Below, in pieces: positions 1 through 14,400 of a stretch of 64,000 nt of DNA (its first letter is position 1; every line of letters begins with the position of its first letter). Made by a program: the position numbers and the translations under genes. Source of the DNA: Pycnopodia helianthoides. Taxonomy: Eukaryota > Echinodermata > Asteroidea > Forcipulatida > Asteriidae. Under the pieces are notes generated by a model. That model had not been told where the DNA came from. It made no database searches and saw only the letters and a program-made list of their open reading frames with translations. The stretch is from assembly GCA_032158295.1 (NCBI GenBank), contig CM063263.1, positions 9,520,474 through 9,584,473 of the forward strand, read 5' to 3'.

Positions 1-1464
1 CCACAAAACCAAAGACCCATATGCCCAAGCTACAATAAAACCATAATAATTATATCATAATTCTTTCTTTTTCTTCAGAGAGGATTTCGTTTGGCAGTTC
101 TGGACCGACTATGACCACATGCGATGCACGGCGCTCCATGCAGCACCAGCCAAATGATGATGTCACCGCGACATCACAGGATTCGATCTGACATGGTGTT
201 TGTCGACCTAAACTTTTAAAAAACCAACACGAACAAACAAAAAACTAAACTAAATATCTGTAAATCTTATATGTATATATAATGAGCTTATAAAGTTTTG
301 AGACAAAGAATTAACTTCAAAAGTTAAATATGATATGAATGTTGTTGTCGTTTTTTAAATATTATTTTTTAATATGAATTGCTCTCTCCAAACTGTATTC
401 ATAACGTGAGTGGGTATTTAACTTAAATGTAGGGTCATACTTTAACAATGACCTCGAAAAGAAGTTGTGTACTTTTATCTGAAAGCCAACTTGTTTGGTA
501 TAAAGATGGTAACAATACGAAGCATCCTGCGAAAACTTTTTCGTATGAAGGGCCCCCTTTGATTAAAAAACGATAAAAGTTAGTCGACAAATTTGAATCT
601 CGAAAGATCGCCTTGACTTCTCTGCTCAACACGGCCAGAGTTGCGGTCGTGACCCGATGTCACCTCGCTAAACGTGGGTGGATCCGACATTCTTATGCCA
701 TTTCCGTGAGATTTTTTTTTACAGTTTTCTCAACAAGTAGACACTGTATTCAACTGAAACTTTCACAGGTGACTTATTGCATCTGTGTTGATAATTATGC
801 CTAGAAATCAGTTTTACCTTTGACATAAAAACAAACAGTGATCCTACCTCTAACACAATCCCAAATCCTTCAAAATCTGCACCTTGGTTTTGCTTGATTT
901 TGATTCTACAACTTGATTTTGACAGATTCACGAGTCAGATAAGGTTTTTTTTCTAATCAAGAGGCATTCAGATTCGGGTTAACGGGAAAGTACTGATATA
1001 GCAAAATTATAATTAAAAAAACCTGTCCATTAACAAGATTTTAAGAAATTCAGCGTGACCGAAAATAGCTCTCTTTGTTTTGCTACACATGACTAATTCT
1101 TCACAACCTGACGGTTTCAAATGATTGGTGATAACTTCGCTGAAAGGTCACTTCTATTTTTTCCAATTTGAATCATATACAAAATTAATAACTATTCTTG
1201 TATTATACTGTATAGAATGATAGGAATGTGATATTCGTATCTTTTTTAACATTTTGTATCACTTATAACACGCCAAAAATTAAACCATATTTCCATACAA
1301 AAATAAACAGTGTTTCTGTAACCTTTGTTTTAGAAACAGATTAAAAAATTACCATATTTAAAGTTCATGTAGATGACGAGTCTCCTGTAAGAATGTAGGT
1401 GACTACCATGTGGAAATAGATATCAAAGAACAGTTTTAATTTGTGAAAAACAAAAACTTGAAAT

Positions 1465-1745
1465 CGGTGTCACCGAGATATCACCGAAAAACTGCAGCGA
1501 ATATTTCCATGCAGGAAGAATATTCCCCATAGGAATACACAGTCTGAGAAGTGTTTCTGAGAGAAATGCTTCTCAGATTCAAATTTTGGGGAATAAAAAG
1601 TGATATATTTTCCATAACCGTAGTACTTCGAAGTTAAAAGTTTCTCAAAATTCATTATACTACCCAAAGCTGCTGTACTTCTTACCAAGTAAGTTTTTGA
1701 TTGCCATTAATTTTCAGTCATTACCAAACGTGTACTGTTCCTTTA
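1465..1745. mobile_element. MITE-like repeat (GTATACGTTTGGTAATCA family), inverted copy
   Basis: CACCGAGATATCACCGAAAA, then GAAATGCTTCTCAGATTCAA and CAAACGTGTACTGTTCCTTT mirror 31118-31480. It abuts a GGGCCC foldback fragment. Confidence 0.6.
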
Positions 1746-1902
1746 AGCACCAAAAATAGCTAAGCACAATAATATTATGCTTACCAGCATAAGGTTACCA
1801 GCCAAACTACAATGCCACATGTACAATTTGTGACTGGTATTGTGCTCATCTCTGCTTAACAGAAATTGTTAAGCAATTTGTTCTGCTCTTTGAACTTGGG
1901 CC
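1740..1902. mobile_element. GGGCCC foldback MITE, degenerate
   Basis: AATAGCTAAGCACAATAATA, AAGGTTACCAGCCAAACTAC and TGAACTTGGGCCCA match the family. The left end is worn. Other worn copies lie at 26484-26672, 53808-53957 and 61590-61745. Confidence 0.65.
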
Positions 1903-3237
1903 CACAAATTAAACCAATTCATCCTACGTCATCACCACAATAATCTTAGCTGCAGTATTTTGGGAGTCAATGTCCTCTCATGTGTTAAACAGTGTAGTGC
2001 GCATTTTAGGCGGAGCGGCATTTACACGCTTACCATCGACTCCCAAAAAGGGCGAGCATGGCAGACATTTAGTGTGTTGTTGCGAGGGGTCGATATTTAA
2101 TGGCTGTAGGGTCTGAGAGTAATTTGATTGGGGGGGGGGGTGGGTCGAGTGGAGGGGAAGCTACAGACACAGGGCACAGTGTAATGGAATAGACCCTTCA
2201 AATGAACTATGTAAATTGCACATGGGGCGTGCACACTAACACTACTGGTTGGCAAAATGAGGGTGCATTGTACCTTTGTGTATAGGCTGATGGTGGCATG
2301 ACGCATACGCGGTTGTACCTCTACCTTACCCTAGTGCAAAACTCTGGCGTTTGCCAACCAATAGTGTATGTGGGTATGCATTTCATGGGGCGGGGCTAAC
2401 TACTTTTATGGGTGGGGGTGAGGGACACATTGCCGTCTGTATGCAATAAGACTTCTGCATATGACGTCACAAGCTTCAACAGTGCCCTCACTGTCAAAGG
2501 ATGACCCATATCATTGGCCGACTTTCGCTTCGCGCTGTGCATTCACACAGTGCACGATTCAACTGTTTTACCTACAGAAGGTTTTTCAAACAAAATGAAG
2601 AGAATTGAATGAAAAAGCTCTCATCTCACCTGCCAGCGCAGGTAGACTTAATACAGTCGACTTCTTCCGTACTGAAATCTCACCTCTGACTCTTCCATGA
2701 AATCATTTCAGCCAAGTTGGTTCGTACAACAAAACTCCTGCAGTGGCTTAAAACTGCGTTGTAATTCACAAAATGACTAGCACAACATCGAATCTACTAC
2801 CACACATTTTGAGTGTTCTTTTTAATACAAGATTGTCTACATCCATAAAATCAGATCTGAAATATAAAAATCACTTCCCGCATTTTAATAAGCAAAGACA
2901 GTGTTTATCTTTTTAGAGTGCATTTCGTTACTAATTACACTTTATACGCCTCATTCACACTGAAGGAATTTCCCGGGGATAACTTGGTAGACCTTTTCAC
3001 ACTTGAGTTGCCAACCCGAGCAAACTCCTTGGAAATGTTTACCCCTGTTTGGGGGTAGACCTTATGCGCATGACGTCATCTGAGTAGGGCGCCCACGCCT
3101 AGAGGTCAAAAAGAAGATGTTCATTGATTGGCCCATCCAGTGCGCCGCACGTACAAATCTGTGCCTTTTCCATTGTTTCATCATCGCTTTTACATCTAAG
3201 ATGGCGGCATGATGACGTCAATGCATAAGGTCCGCAG

Positions 3238-3379
3238 GGTTAGCCGATAGCAATTTATTTTTTCGTACCACACTAGAGACAGGGGGTCAACAGTGAAGGG
3301 ATCGGGAAAGCGCCCATACCTTATGCGTGCATGCATTGGCTCTAGTGTGGTACGGGAAAAAAAATCGCTAGCCGATACC
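3238..3379. repeat. Inverted repeat with arms of about 43 bp
   Basis: GGTTAGCCGATAGCAATTTA ... ACCACACTAGAGAC at 3238-3280 is mirrored by GCTCTAGTGTGGTAC ... ATCGCTAGCCGATACC at 3338-3379. Probably a small foldback insertion. Confidence 0.7.
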
Positions 3380-4949
3380 AACCGGCGGGGTTGACGTACC
3401 GAGTGGTTGGTGTTGCCTGGGAATGGTTGCTGTCCAGCATGGGGGTGGTGGTTAAGATTTACTTTCCCCCGGGTACTCCTCAGGGTTTTAATCCCTGTGA
3501 ATTCTGTTTGTAGTGTGAATTGGGCTGCAGTCTATGAAAAGAAGAGTTACCCCATCCCCCCCCCCACCTACAAAAAGAGAGAAAGTATTGATGTTTTTCT
3601 AACACTAACAGTTTTTAACTTCTAGTAGTTCTACCATAGTAGCAAATTAGTGTCTTTAACAACAAGGGAAAATGAAAATATTTTTTTCAACTTCAAGTAT
3701 TCTCTCCTCTCAACTCCATCTTTCTGTTGAAAAATCAGGCGACAATAATTTGTGCGAAAGGCTAAACCTTTTCTGACGTTTTCTTTCTTTCAATATGAAC
3801 AAGCAAATCAGAAAAAAAAGTTTTGTATAAAACTAAAAGATTTGTGTATTTTCTTTCGGTGTACAAACGTTGTGCAAAACTCTCAATCTAACTTCACAAG
3901 TTACTCTTGAGTCTTGAGATATAAAAAAATCGAAATATTTGTTAGAGTGGGGAAAAAAAATCTAGGTGTAAAAAAGAAAATAGCCACTGCTGTTGGAATT
4001 GCCACATTACAGGATACCGATTCGTTTCCACTGGTACTCTGCAAACACCTCACAAACACAAGCTTTTTACTGTTGCATGTACACAAAACACATTGACAGA
4101 AAATTTGACACTCAGACAATAAGCGCAAAGGAGCGAGTTTGAAAATTGCATAAATTTTGATTATTCATGATGCGACAACAGTTGTACACCTTTAACCATA
4201 CATTGCAATTGCATTCAATAATGTATAATCTGCATACAGTTTCATTTACCAAAATCACTATTCTAACCGCCTTTTTAAACTTTAGTACATAATTTCAAAA
4301 TGACTTTTATCACTCGGCGGCCGTCATAATTTCCAAAATCAGTGTAACCAAACCGAGCTCAGTCAGAGCCCTTGTTTGCTATTGTTTGCAAACAGCATCC
4401 ATAGTTGCTATTGCACAAAGGGAACAAGACAAAGATGGTGGCCACATGAACAAAATGAATGACTTCAATGTAAGAAAAACTATAGTAGTAAACTTGTAAA
4501 TGAAATCAATATTGATAACTTTTCCGTCATGATAATTTGAAAAATAACTTCAGAAAAAGAGATCTAAATTAATGGAAGTAAAGAATTCTCAAACACAAAT
4601 TTCTATCCCACCTTAAGTTTCAATAAGATCAAACTAGTCAGAGCCCCACTAAGATTCATCTTAAGACGAGTTGTCTAAATCACCATGGCGATCTGTATTG
4701 TGACACCACACTTTGCTTAGCACTTCAGATTGATCACGCATCTTAAGATCAATCTCAGCTCTTGGTGAAATCGAGACCCGATTTGGTTGATTTGAGTTAC
4801 AATACGCTGTCAGAAGTTAACGGATTCAGCAAGCGATGGCGCTTCGCAGGAGGCTGGATTGACCGTTTCCATCGTTTTGGTGGTTGAGTTAAAACCCTGC
4901 GTGATGCCATCATACCGTGATCAACTGTCCGTTTTTTGTTAAATAATCA

Positions 4950-4955
4950 TTTATT
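4950..4955 (-). terminator. Candidate poly(A) signal of the progranulin gene
   Basis: AATAAA on the minus strand, about 375 nt past the stop. It is the first exact hexamer I saw, but other AT-rich variants occur nearby (for example around 5105), so assignment is tentative. Confidence 0.35.
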
Positions 4956-5330
4956 ATTTTTTTTATCTAAAAAAATTCAAAATTCCCCCGTCTACACCTA
5001 GCCAAATGGTAAATGTCTTGTTACTATCCATGTCTTTTTCACACCAAAAAAAATCTATCAATGACCAGCGCTCCCAGAATTCCATTAGGAATTGTACAGC
5101 AATTATTTATCATTGGAGCTAATGGCCGCTGCTAGGTGAATTGAACCATGTGGTATAAAATCTACACAGAGACAAATGTGGGCTCATCTGATTTGTTTGG
5201 ATGGTGTCACGTAGGGTTTATACCAGGGAGGGGTGGGTTAATTTAATTCTTTAAAGTACCGCTGGTTAAATTCAACACTTCTTTGATACTAGTGTGGTTG
5301 ATTCAGCGAGATTTTTTTGTGGATGCGGGT

Positions 5331-5405
5331 TTACTTTTGGCACTGTCCGCTTGCACACTTGTAACCAGAGGGACAACAGTGTAGCTTGTCAGGACAGCAA
5401 CTTGC
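5331..5405 (-). CDS. GRN: Progranulin exon 25: last granulin B half and stop
   Basis: 24 residues, [17 protein letters not shown], then ASGQCQK and TAA at 5331-5333. It completes the twelve cysteines of granulin 15. Acceptor CTCCAG|GCAAGT. The protein ends two residues after the last cysteine. Confidence 0.93.
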   Translation of the reverse strand, partial: ASCCPDKLHCCPSGYKCASGQCQK

Positions 5406-8400
5406 CTGGAGAAAAAGAAAATAAAAACAGATAATAGTATATTTAATAATAGCTTGTACAACACCTCTTCCATGAAGGGTTTACCCTAAAACAGGCGCGG
5501 TCCTAGAGCCAATATTGTTTGTTTTTTTTTGGGGGGGGGGGGCTAGACCCTTCTCGCGTGACGTCGGCCTCTAACTTTCGCGACTGCTAATTCATTTTGG
5601 GAGACGAAAAGCACCCTATATTTATACATACCTTGACATGAAGGGTTTAGCCTAAAACAGGCGCGGTTCTAAACAGGCGCGGTTCTAGAGCCAATATTGT
5701 TATTGGGGGGGGGGGGGGTAGACGCTTTGAGTGGACGTCATCCTCTAACTTTCGCTACTGCTATTTCATTTCATAAATTTGGGAGTCGAAAAAGCACCCT
5801 ATACTATTTATACATACCTTGGGTAGAGGACAGCATCCCCACGATCCTGTGAGTAGCATACAACAGGTGTTATCCGAGGGGCAATAGTGCGAACTGTCAC
5901 ACTTGATATCCCCCAGGGTCAGCAGGGCCAGGGACTCCGTAGTCCAGGATAGAACCTCGTCCTTCTTGTTGCACTTTCCCTCTGGGATGTCGCAGGTGGT
6001 TCCCTGTGGGCAGCAGTGCTGTTGATCCCTGCAGCAGGTCGCCTTGGTGAGAGGGGGAAAAAAAAAAAAAAAAAAAAACGCAAAAAGTTCATCATGGCGT
6101 GTCGTGGCCGAGCGGTTTAGGGTATCGGACTCAAGTTCTGGTGGATAAGTCATATCAGGGTGTGGGTTCGAATCCCGGTCATGACACTTGTGTCCTTGAG
6201 CAAGACACTCGGCTGTAATTGCTTCTCATCACCCAGGGGTAAATGGGTACCTGTGAGTGCAGAGATGGTTCTTGTGATTGAGTTAGCTTAGTGCGCTACA
6301 TGCTTGGCAGCACAGGCTCTATACTCCCCAGGGAGCTCAGATGGTACAAGGAATGAAATAATGGCCCAGTGACCAGGGGTAATAATGTTCGAAGCGCAAC
6401 GATCATTCTTTGCAACTGCACAATATCAAAGTCAATAATGTTGTTATCTCTCACGGCCCTTAAAAATGGACAAACCCCCTCCCATAATTGACATCAGAAT
6501 TTTTGACACTTGTTGGGCGCTTACTTTGGGTAGGGGGCAACATCCCCATTGGCCGGTTGCCAACTTGCAACAGGTGTTGCCAGTCGGGCACTCATGTGTG
6601 CTGTCGCACTGCACATCCCCGAAGCCGTAGGGCAGGGCGAGGTTCTTCAGCACCCACGGGATGGGCTGGGAGGATTTGGAGCATGTGCCGGCGGAGACGT
6701 CGCAGGTGTATCCGCTCGGGCAACAGTGGATGCCGTCAGAGCAACACGCAGCCTGTAGGGAGAATATAAATTTAATTTCATTTGATTTCAATATTTCACA
6801 AGGTTACGGGAAAAAAAGCAGTTACAATACCAACAGACATTAAAAATACAAACATGTTTAAATAATAACATTAGTACTAATAAAAGTGAACATTTATAGC
6901 GCGCCATGTCTGCCAGACTTGACTCTCCTGGTGCAAACGAGAGCAAAACCAGAATTGCGTGAATGAAAACAACTGACTGGTTGAGTTAGGTTTTCAAAAA
7001 GGAAAAGGTAGGTTTTCAACTGAATTTTGAACATAGTTCTCTGCCGAAGCAGCTCTATGTAATTGGGCTGGATGTGGATACTGCACTCACCTGCACTTGA
7101 GGGCAGCAGCCCCATTGTCCGCTGGCAAGCTTGCAGCAAGTGTTTCCGTCGGGACATGTGAAGGAGCTGTCACACTGGACGGCGTCTACACCAGTGGTGG
7201 TAAATGCCAACGTCTTGGTGGACCAGGGAACGATGTCTGCCTGAAAATCGGAACGACCGAGAAATCAAGATGCGACGGTAATTTATGATGGGAAGACAAG
7301 GTGATTTGAGTTGGTAAAATCAATATTGAGTAACACCCAGTATACTAACAGGTCCCAATGTCGTAAAAATCACCCACCATAAAATACCCTAAGATCTAAC
7401 CAAAATCTAGCATCTAGCCTATCTATCAGATCTTTGTATGCAGAACATCCGAGGTTCTAATTATTAGAACATACTACAAAATTGAACTGATAAGAATCTA
7501 GCAGGAACTCAACAGGCAGCCACAAGTTCTATTGTACGATCCTGGGCCCAATTTCATAGAGCTGCTTAAGCAGAAAATATCGCTCGACAAATTTCTGCTA
7601 AGCAGAAATGAGCAGGACACCAGTCACAAGATGTGCTTGTGATATGGTAGCTTGGCCGGTAACCTTAATATACTTTTTTTGTGCTTAAGCAGCTCTATGA
7701 AATTGGGCCCAGGTGACTATCTGCTGAGGGAAGAAAGATGAAATCCTGAAAGAAAATTAAAAAATGAATAATTCACTGGGGTCTGAAAATTTGTAAGAAA
7801 ATCGGAAAGGGTATTTGAAAACCTTTGACACAGGTTCCATGCGTGTATTTGAAAAGTTCCCCCTTTTTACCCCTGAGAAACTCCTTCCAGACCTTCAAAG
7901 GCATTCAGATTTGAACCGTCTATGTGTACAACTTGCTTTTCAGCGAGACCAGTTTGGGGTGAAGGAAAACACCGTCTTATTTTTACCTCGATTGGTTGAG
8001 CCACGTTCTTCGATGCCCATGGGAGGGTCAGATCTCCTTTGACGCAGGTTCCATGCAAGGCGTCGCAGGTGTAGCCAGTTTGACAGCAGTGGATGTGGTC
8101 ACTGCAGCATACCGCCTTTTACGATAGACACAAACCCAAAGGTCAATTATAGATACTGTGACGTCACTTCAGAAAACACATGTTACTTAAAAGTTTTTTT
8201 GCTAAACCCCAAAGTGTCTCTGGCAAGAGACCCTCCCTAATCCTTCAAAATAGTCCACACTAATGAAGCTCAACACCAAAATGTTTAGACTCTAATAAAT
8301 TTGGCCAATGCTAGGCGTTACGCAGGCGAGTCAAAATCCAGTATGTTTACTTACATTGACCTGTAATGACTGTGCAGAGTTTGATAGAAACTTTGAGACT

Positions 8401-11400
8401 TTGTCTTGCCTGTTGCTCAACGATACCACACACAGGCATGAGAATGGGCGATGATGAAAAAATCTGGAAATCCATTTTGTACAAAACTAATCGGTACAAG
8501 ATAACGCTAAAAATTCATGTCCGGATTTTGGGCAATGTCCAGAATTTTTGGCAAGGTGACCCAGGCGTCAGCGCAGCACTCGAACCATGGGGATAGTGGG
8601 ACCGGGGTCGAGTTAATAAGAGGAAAAAACAAGGACGATATCATACAAATGCTAGACATATCTTATCTTAAAAAGCTCACCGAAAAGTGCGAGACTAAAC
8701 GATACATTGCGAACATCGACGAGTCTCCACACACGTGCGTCGGTGGACCACGCACACATCATCTTAAAGTTTCTCCTAGGTCATAGGTCAATGCATAAAT
8801 TTACCTCCAGCCGTAAAACACTTTTAGCGCATCGGAGAAACGGCGCTTTTGCCTATGAAGATGCGTACTGACGACTGGTAGAAAAAAGTCTAACAATGAG
8901 CACGCATCCACGCAAAACAACGTGCATCGTTGTCAGTAGACTTTTTCAAAGTCTCTACACGTGTTCCTTTGCTGCAGCAGTAAACACATCACGGTCAAAC
9001 AATTAATAAACCCCACCGTGATTGAAGCGAGGAATGAGAGAAGTCTACACATATCCATTGATCTCGCTGCACACGCGATGCACATGGAAGCCAGGCAGCA
9101 ATTGTCAATGTGCCATTTTTTTTCACGAACGGTGTGTCATTATTATTATTATTATTATTTATTCGGCATAATTCACAATACAATAAAACAAACAGTGAAG
9201 ACAATGAATAAAATGACAAAGGAACATACAATAGAGCCAGCAGCACATGCCAGGAAGAGAAAAAGTTAACCTAATAACTGTGGCCCGAGGGCCTTCGTTT
9301 CCAATGCTACTGGCTATTACATAACATAATGTTACTAAAAATAAATATTTTATGTACAATAGAAAAATTGAAATAATTTAGTAAAAATTGCACAGGGAAT
9401 AAAAGGGATAAAAACAGAAGCATCAGGCAAGGTAAAACTTCACAATGGACACGAAAAATTACCGTAATGCTAATAAGAAAAGGAAAACAGGTGAAATTGC
9501 TGATCAAGTACCAGGTCTGGAGTACGAGTATGTGTACAATGATAAAAAGCATCGATCCACGATGTAAGATTACAAAGGTAAACGTACAATTTCTGATTAA
9601 TTTCTGAAATTTACAGGCATATATATACCCAAAACACCCTCCCCGAAAATTTGATATCAAGTTCACACTGAACTCGGAGACCACATATTTTAAAGTGAAA
9701 TATCCAGAAATCCAGAAAAATCCGGATGATTCTCATGCCTGCACACATGGGCCGGAGGGTTTGAATCCAGTTAAAGGTAACTTACCTTTGGGAAAGGGCA
9801 ACAACCCCACTGACCACCTGCTAGCATGCAGCAGGTGTTACCAGTTGGACACTGGGCAGTTCCACCGGGGCACATAACATTTTCAACCTGGTAGATATAG
9901 ATACAAATTTAAACTGCATTAGAACAGGAGGTTTTAAAGAATTTCAAGAATTGGAAGAAGAAAAAGCAATCATAGAGGGGACGTGTAGGGTCCAATAGGA
10001 AAACACTTCACTCAATTTCAACAAAAACTAAGTTTTACCTTGATTGGTTGAGCGACAGTCTTTGATGTCCATGGGACGGTCAGAGCTCCTTTTGAGCAGC
10101 TTCCTGATGCGACATTGCAGGTGTAGCCGTTGGGACAGCAGTGGGTGTGGTCACTGCAGCACACCGCCTACGAAATAAATTTACACATTATTTTTCATAT
10201 AACCAAGGACTAACCCCTAATCAAACATAAAAACCCCATGTTTTGTTTGATTCTTTTGGATCAAGGAGTGCCCTAGTAAACTGATTATGGGATAAGGCAT
10301 ACCACCATTTATTAGTATACAGCGAGGATTGATCCTAGTTATCCACTCTAAGGAGATAGCCAAAGAGAGGCTGAAAGTAAAATAGTCTGGCTGCCTTTGC
10401 AGGGAAACGCAATTTGAATGGCCCTTATTCAGGTTACCAAACGCAGAAGGATTCAAATCCAGTACGGTGACTCACCTTAGGGATGGGGCAGCATCCCCAC
10501 TGACCAGATGCTAGCTTGCAGCAGGTGTTACCAGTTGGACACTGAGACGAACCACCAGGGCAGATAACACTTTCAACCTCAATTGGTTGAGCGACAGTCT
10601 TTGATGTCCATGGGACGGTCAGAGCTCCTTTGGAGCAGCTTCCTGATGCGACATTGCAGGTGTAGCCATTGGGACAGCAGTGGGTGTGGTCACTGCAGCA
10701 TACCGCCTACGAAACAAAAATACACATTATTTTTCATTTGAGAAGTAAAATCAATTTTCATAACCAAGGACTAATTATAAGCCCTAATTCAATATTTAAA
10801 AACCAATGTTTTGTCTGATTTTTTTGAACCAAGGAGTGCCAGTAAACCTATTATGGGATTATGATACCACCATTTATTAGTTACAGCGAGGAATGATGCT
10901 AGTAAACCACTCAAGAGAGATAGCCTTACAATAAAAACTTGGTACGAGATATAGATTCTTTATATTGACCTTTAATTTACCATGGTGGGCCAACTTCTTG
11001 ATGGCAATCCAAAGAGAAGCTGAAAGTAAAGTAGTTTTTCTGCCTTTGCCTGGAATCGCACTTTGAATGGCCCTTATTCAGGTTACCAAACGTAGCAAGA
11101 TTCCAATCCAAAAAGGAAGACTTGAGTTGGAACTCCTGATACAGAAAGTAGGAGGGTTCGAATCCATTACGGTAACTCACCTTTGGGATGGGGCAGCATC
11201 CCCACTGACCAGATGCTAGCTTGCAGCAGGTGTTACCAGTTGGACACTGAGACGAACCACCAGGGCAGATAACACTTTCAACCTCAATTGGTTGAGCGAC
11301 AGTCTTTGATGTCCATGGGACGGTCAGAGCTCCTTTGGAGCAGCTTCCTGATGCGACATTGCAGGTGTAGCCTTTGGGACAGCAGTGGGTGTGGTCACTG

Positions 11401-14400
11401 CAGCATACCGCCTTCGAAATAACAATACACATTTTTTTTCAATTGTGAAGCAAATTCAATTTTCTTAACCAAGGACTAACCCCTAATCAAATATATAAAA
11501 AAAATGCTTTATTTGATTCCTTTGGATGAAGGTAAACTGATTATGGGATCAAGCATACCACCATTTATTAGTTACAGCGAGGAACGATCCTAGTTATCCA
11601 CTCTAAGGAGATAGCCAAAGAGAGGCTGAGAGTAAATTAGTCTAGCTTCCTTCGCATGAAATCCCACTTTGAATGGCCCTTATTCAGGTTACCAAACGTA
11701 GCAAGATTCCAATCCAAAAAGGAAGACTTGAGTTGGAACTCCTAATACAGAAAGTAGGAGGGTTCGAATCCATTACGGTAACTCACCTTTGGGATGGGGC
11801 AGCATCCCCACTGACCAGATGCTAGCTTGCAGCAGGTGTTACCAGTTGGACACTGAGACGAACCACCAGGGCAGATAACACTTTCAACCTCAATTGGTTG
11901 AGCGACAGTCTTTGATGTCCATGGGACGGTCAGAGCTCCTTTGGAGCAGCTTCCTGATGCGACATTGCAGGTGTAGCCGTTGGGACAGCAGTGGGTGTGG
12001 TCACTGCAGCATACCGCCTGCGAAATAACAATACACATTTTTTTTCAATTGTGAAGCAAATTCAATTTTCTTAACCAAGGACTAACCCCTAATCAAATAT
12101 ATAACAAAAATGCTTTATTTGATTCCTTTGGATGAAGGTAAACTGATTATGGGATCAATCATACCACCATTTATTAGTTACAGCGAGGAACGATCCTAGT
12201 TATCCACTCTAAGGAGATAGCCAAAGAGAGGCTGAGAGTAAATTAGTCTGGCTTCCTTCGCATGAAATCGCACTTTGAATGGCCCTTATTCAGGTTACCA
12301 AACGTAGCAAGATTCCAATCCAAAAAGGAAGACTTGAGTTGGAACTCCCGATACAGAAAGTAGGAGGGTTCGAATCCATCACGGTGACTCACCTTTGGGA
12401 TGGGGCAGCATCCCCACTGACCAGATGCTAGCTTGCAGCAGGTGTTGCCAGTTGGACACTGAGACGAACCACCAGGGCAGATAACACTTTTAACCTCAAT
12501 TGGTACAGCGATGTTCTTTGTTTCCCATGGGACGGTCAGAGCTCCTTTTGAGCAGCTTCCTGATGCGACGTTGCAGGTGTAGCCGTTGGGACAGCAGTGG
12601 GTGTGGTCACTGCAGCATACAGCCTGCGAAATAACAATACACATTTTTATTCAATTGTGAAGCAAATTCAACTTTCATAACCAAGGACTAAACCATTATC
12701 AAAAACTTTAAGAAACATGCTGTGTTTGATTCTTTTAAGACAAACAGTGCCCTAGTAAACTGATTATAAGATAAGGCAAACCACCATTTATTAGTTACAG
12801 CGAGGAATGGTTGGCCATCTTCTTGATAGCAACCCAAAGAGAGGCTTAGAGTAAAACAGTCTGGCTGCCTTTGCATGGAATCGCACTTTGAATGGCCCTT
12901 ATTCAGGTTACCAAACGCAGCAGGATTTCCAATCCGAAAAGGAAGACTTGAGTTGAAACTCCTAATACAGAAAGTAGGAGGGTTCGAATCCATTACGGTG
13001 ACCCACCTTTGGGATGGGGCAGCATCCCCACTGACCAGATGCTAGCTTGCAGCAGGTGTTACCAGTTGGACACTGAGACGAACCACCAGGGCAGATAACA
13101 CTTTCAACCTGGCACAAAAAAATATAATCAGTGTCACAATGGACCTCACATCACAACAAACACAATGGACTTCAAATAGATCATGCGGCACAATCGCATC
13201 GTTCCTTTTGAAATGATAGCTCCATGCTACATGCGATTGTTTATACTGCATATATATGCGAGTGTTTCAGGTCAGCCGCTGAGGGATGAATAAAATATAA
13301 ATATGACTCTACATTTCATTGACAACTGCTAAAAGCTGCATGTACATGTATGTAGGATGGGGGTACAGTGTTACAAACCTCTATGCAAAATGATTAGTTT
13401 AAAAGCATTTTAACGCGTTGAGTGCCGGTCAAAGATTCGTAGGGCATTCCCATTTGCCAAGTGCGGTGCGCATGCGCGCATACCAAATAGGCACTATACA
13501 AAAAACAATTTGAACATACACATTCTAAGGATGTATGTCCTCACCACTGCCAGAAGCGTATTTGTTGCAATCTCAGTGATGCCAGTGTATTCAATTAACA
13601 ACACGAAGCCCTTTCATTCTCTACGAGTATACTCGTAGTGGCAGAATCCGTTACACCTGTTACTACGAATATACTCGTAGGTGGCAGTCAACAGAAATTT
13701 GTGTACAACAGAATTGTGATTGGGAAGAAAAGGTGTATGTTTGGTTTAGGGGGAGGGGGTATTTTAGGACATAGCATTATACAAGGCATGGTTAAGATTT
13801 ATTGAGCATGCTGTCGTATAGCAATGAATGAGTGTTGTGCCAACAACAAAAGGGAGAGCATTGTGTAGACAAGGCGAAAAATGGTCTATACATTGTGTGT
13901 GAACAGGGCTAGAATTTTTGGGGAAATACCCACAAGACCGCAGGGCTTGTAGCTCAAAATATCTACTAAACCAGGAACTTTGAGTACAAGACCAGAATTA
14001 AAGTGAGAAGAGAAAATGCCAACACAGGTTAATAATTGAACTGTTTGAATTTGAAAAAGCACTAAGAGAAGATTTATGTAATTTGTATACTATGGGTAAG
14101 TAGTCTTTGATTATCAACGGAATTGTATTTATCAGACTGAAAGTCAACATTTGAACACAAACACAAGACCGCCGGACTTGTCCGAACATGAGTTTACTGG
14201 CCCCAACGCTAAAATCACTGGCGTCGGGCCAGCGTAAAATTCAAGCCCTGGCAGTGTGATTGTACATGTGTTTTCCAGGTGCATTTGACATATTGTAATC
14301 GACAAGTTTTTTCTCTTTAAAGTGAGAAAAATCAAAACTGCACTCGTCAGTAATCTAATACCGGGCGACCCTTCAAATCCTTCATTTGGTTACCACAAAG

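Larger units (their letters stand above)
1..4900. other. Intergenic region, repeats only
   Basis: No ORF here has family motifs or splice context. It holds the MITE-like repeat and GGGCCC fragment (1465-1902), a G run at 2131-2140, and the inverted repeat at 3238-3379. A stretch near 410-800 (GTAGACACTGTATTCAACTG, AACTTTCACAGGT) is related to 29400-29760. Confidence 0.6.
10440..13120 (-). repeat. Tandem array, 606-bp unit, each with one fused B+A granulin exon
   Basis: Equivalent exon ends lie at 10476, 11181, 11787, 12393 and 13007, spacings of 705, 606, 606 and 614 bp. Intron sequence is copied too, for example AGAAAGTAGGAGGGTTCGAA just outside the donors and ACCATTTATTAGT further in. Confidence 0.9.

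Noticed and set aside
6099..6187. A functional tRNA-Leu or tRNA-Ser gene
   Set aside because: It is the head of a SINE whose body recurs at 25177, and the acceptor stem is GTGTCGTG/CATGACAC-like with no clean cloverleaf.
6488..6843. Three plus-strand ORFs over progranulin exon 23
   Set aside because: Antisense shadows of the GC-rich exon on the minus strand.
8995..9269. ORFs over the ATT run (poly-Tyr or poly-Asn)
   Set aside because: Simple-sequence translation products.
9307..9684. 125-codon minus-strand ORF inside a progranulin intron
   Set aside because: Hydrophobic AT-rich translation with no cysteine pattern, and it would interrupt the clear splicing of exons 20 and 21.
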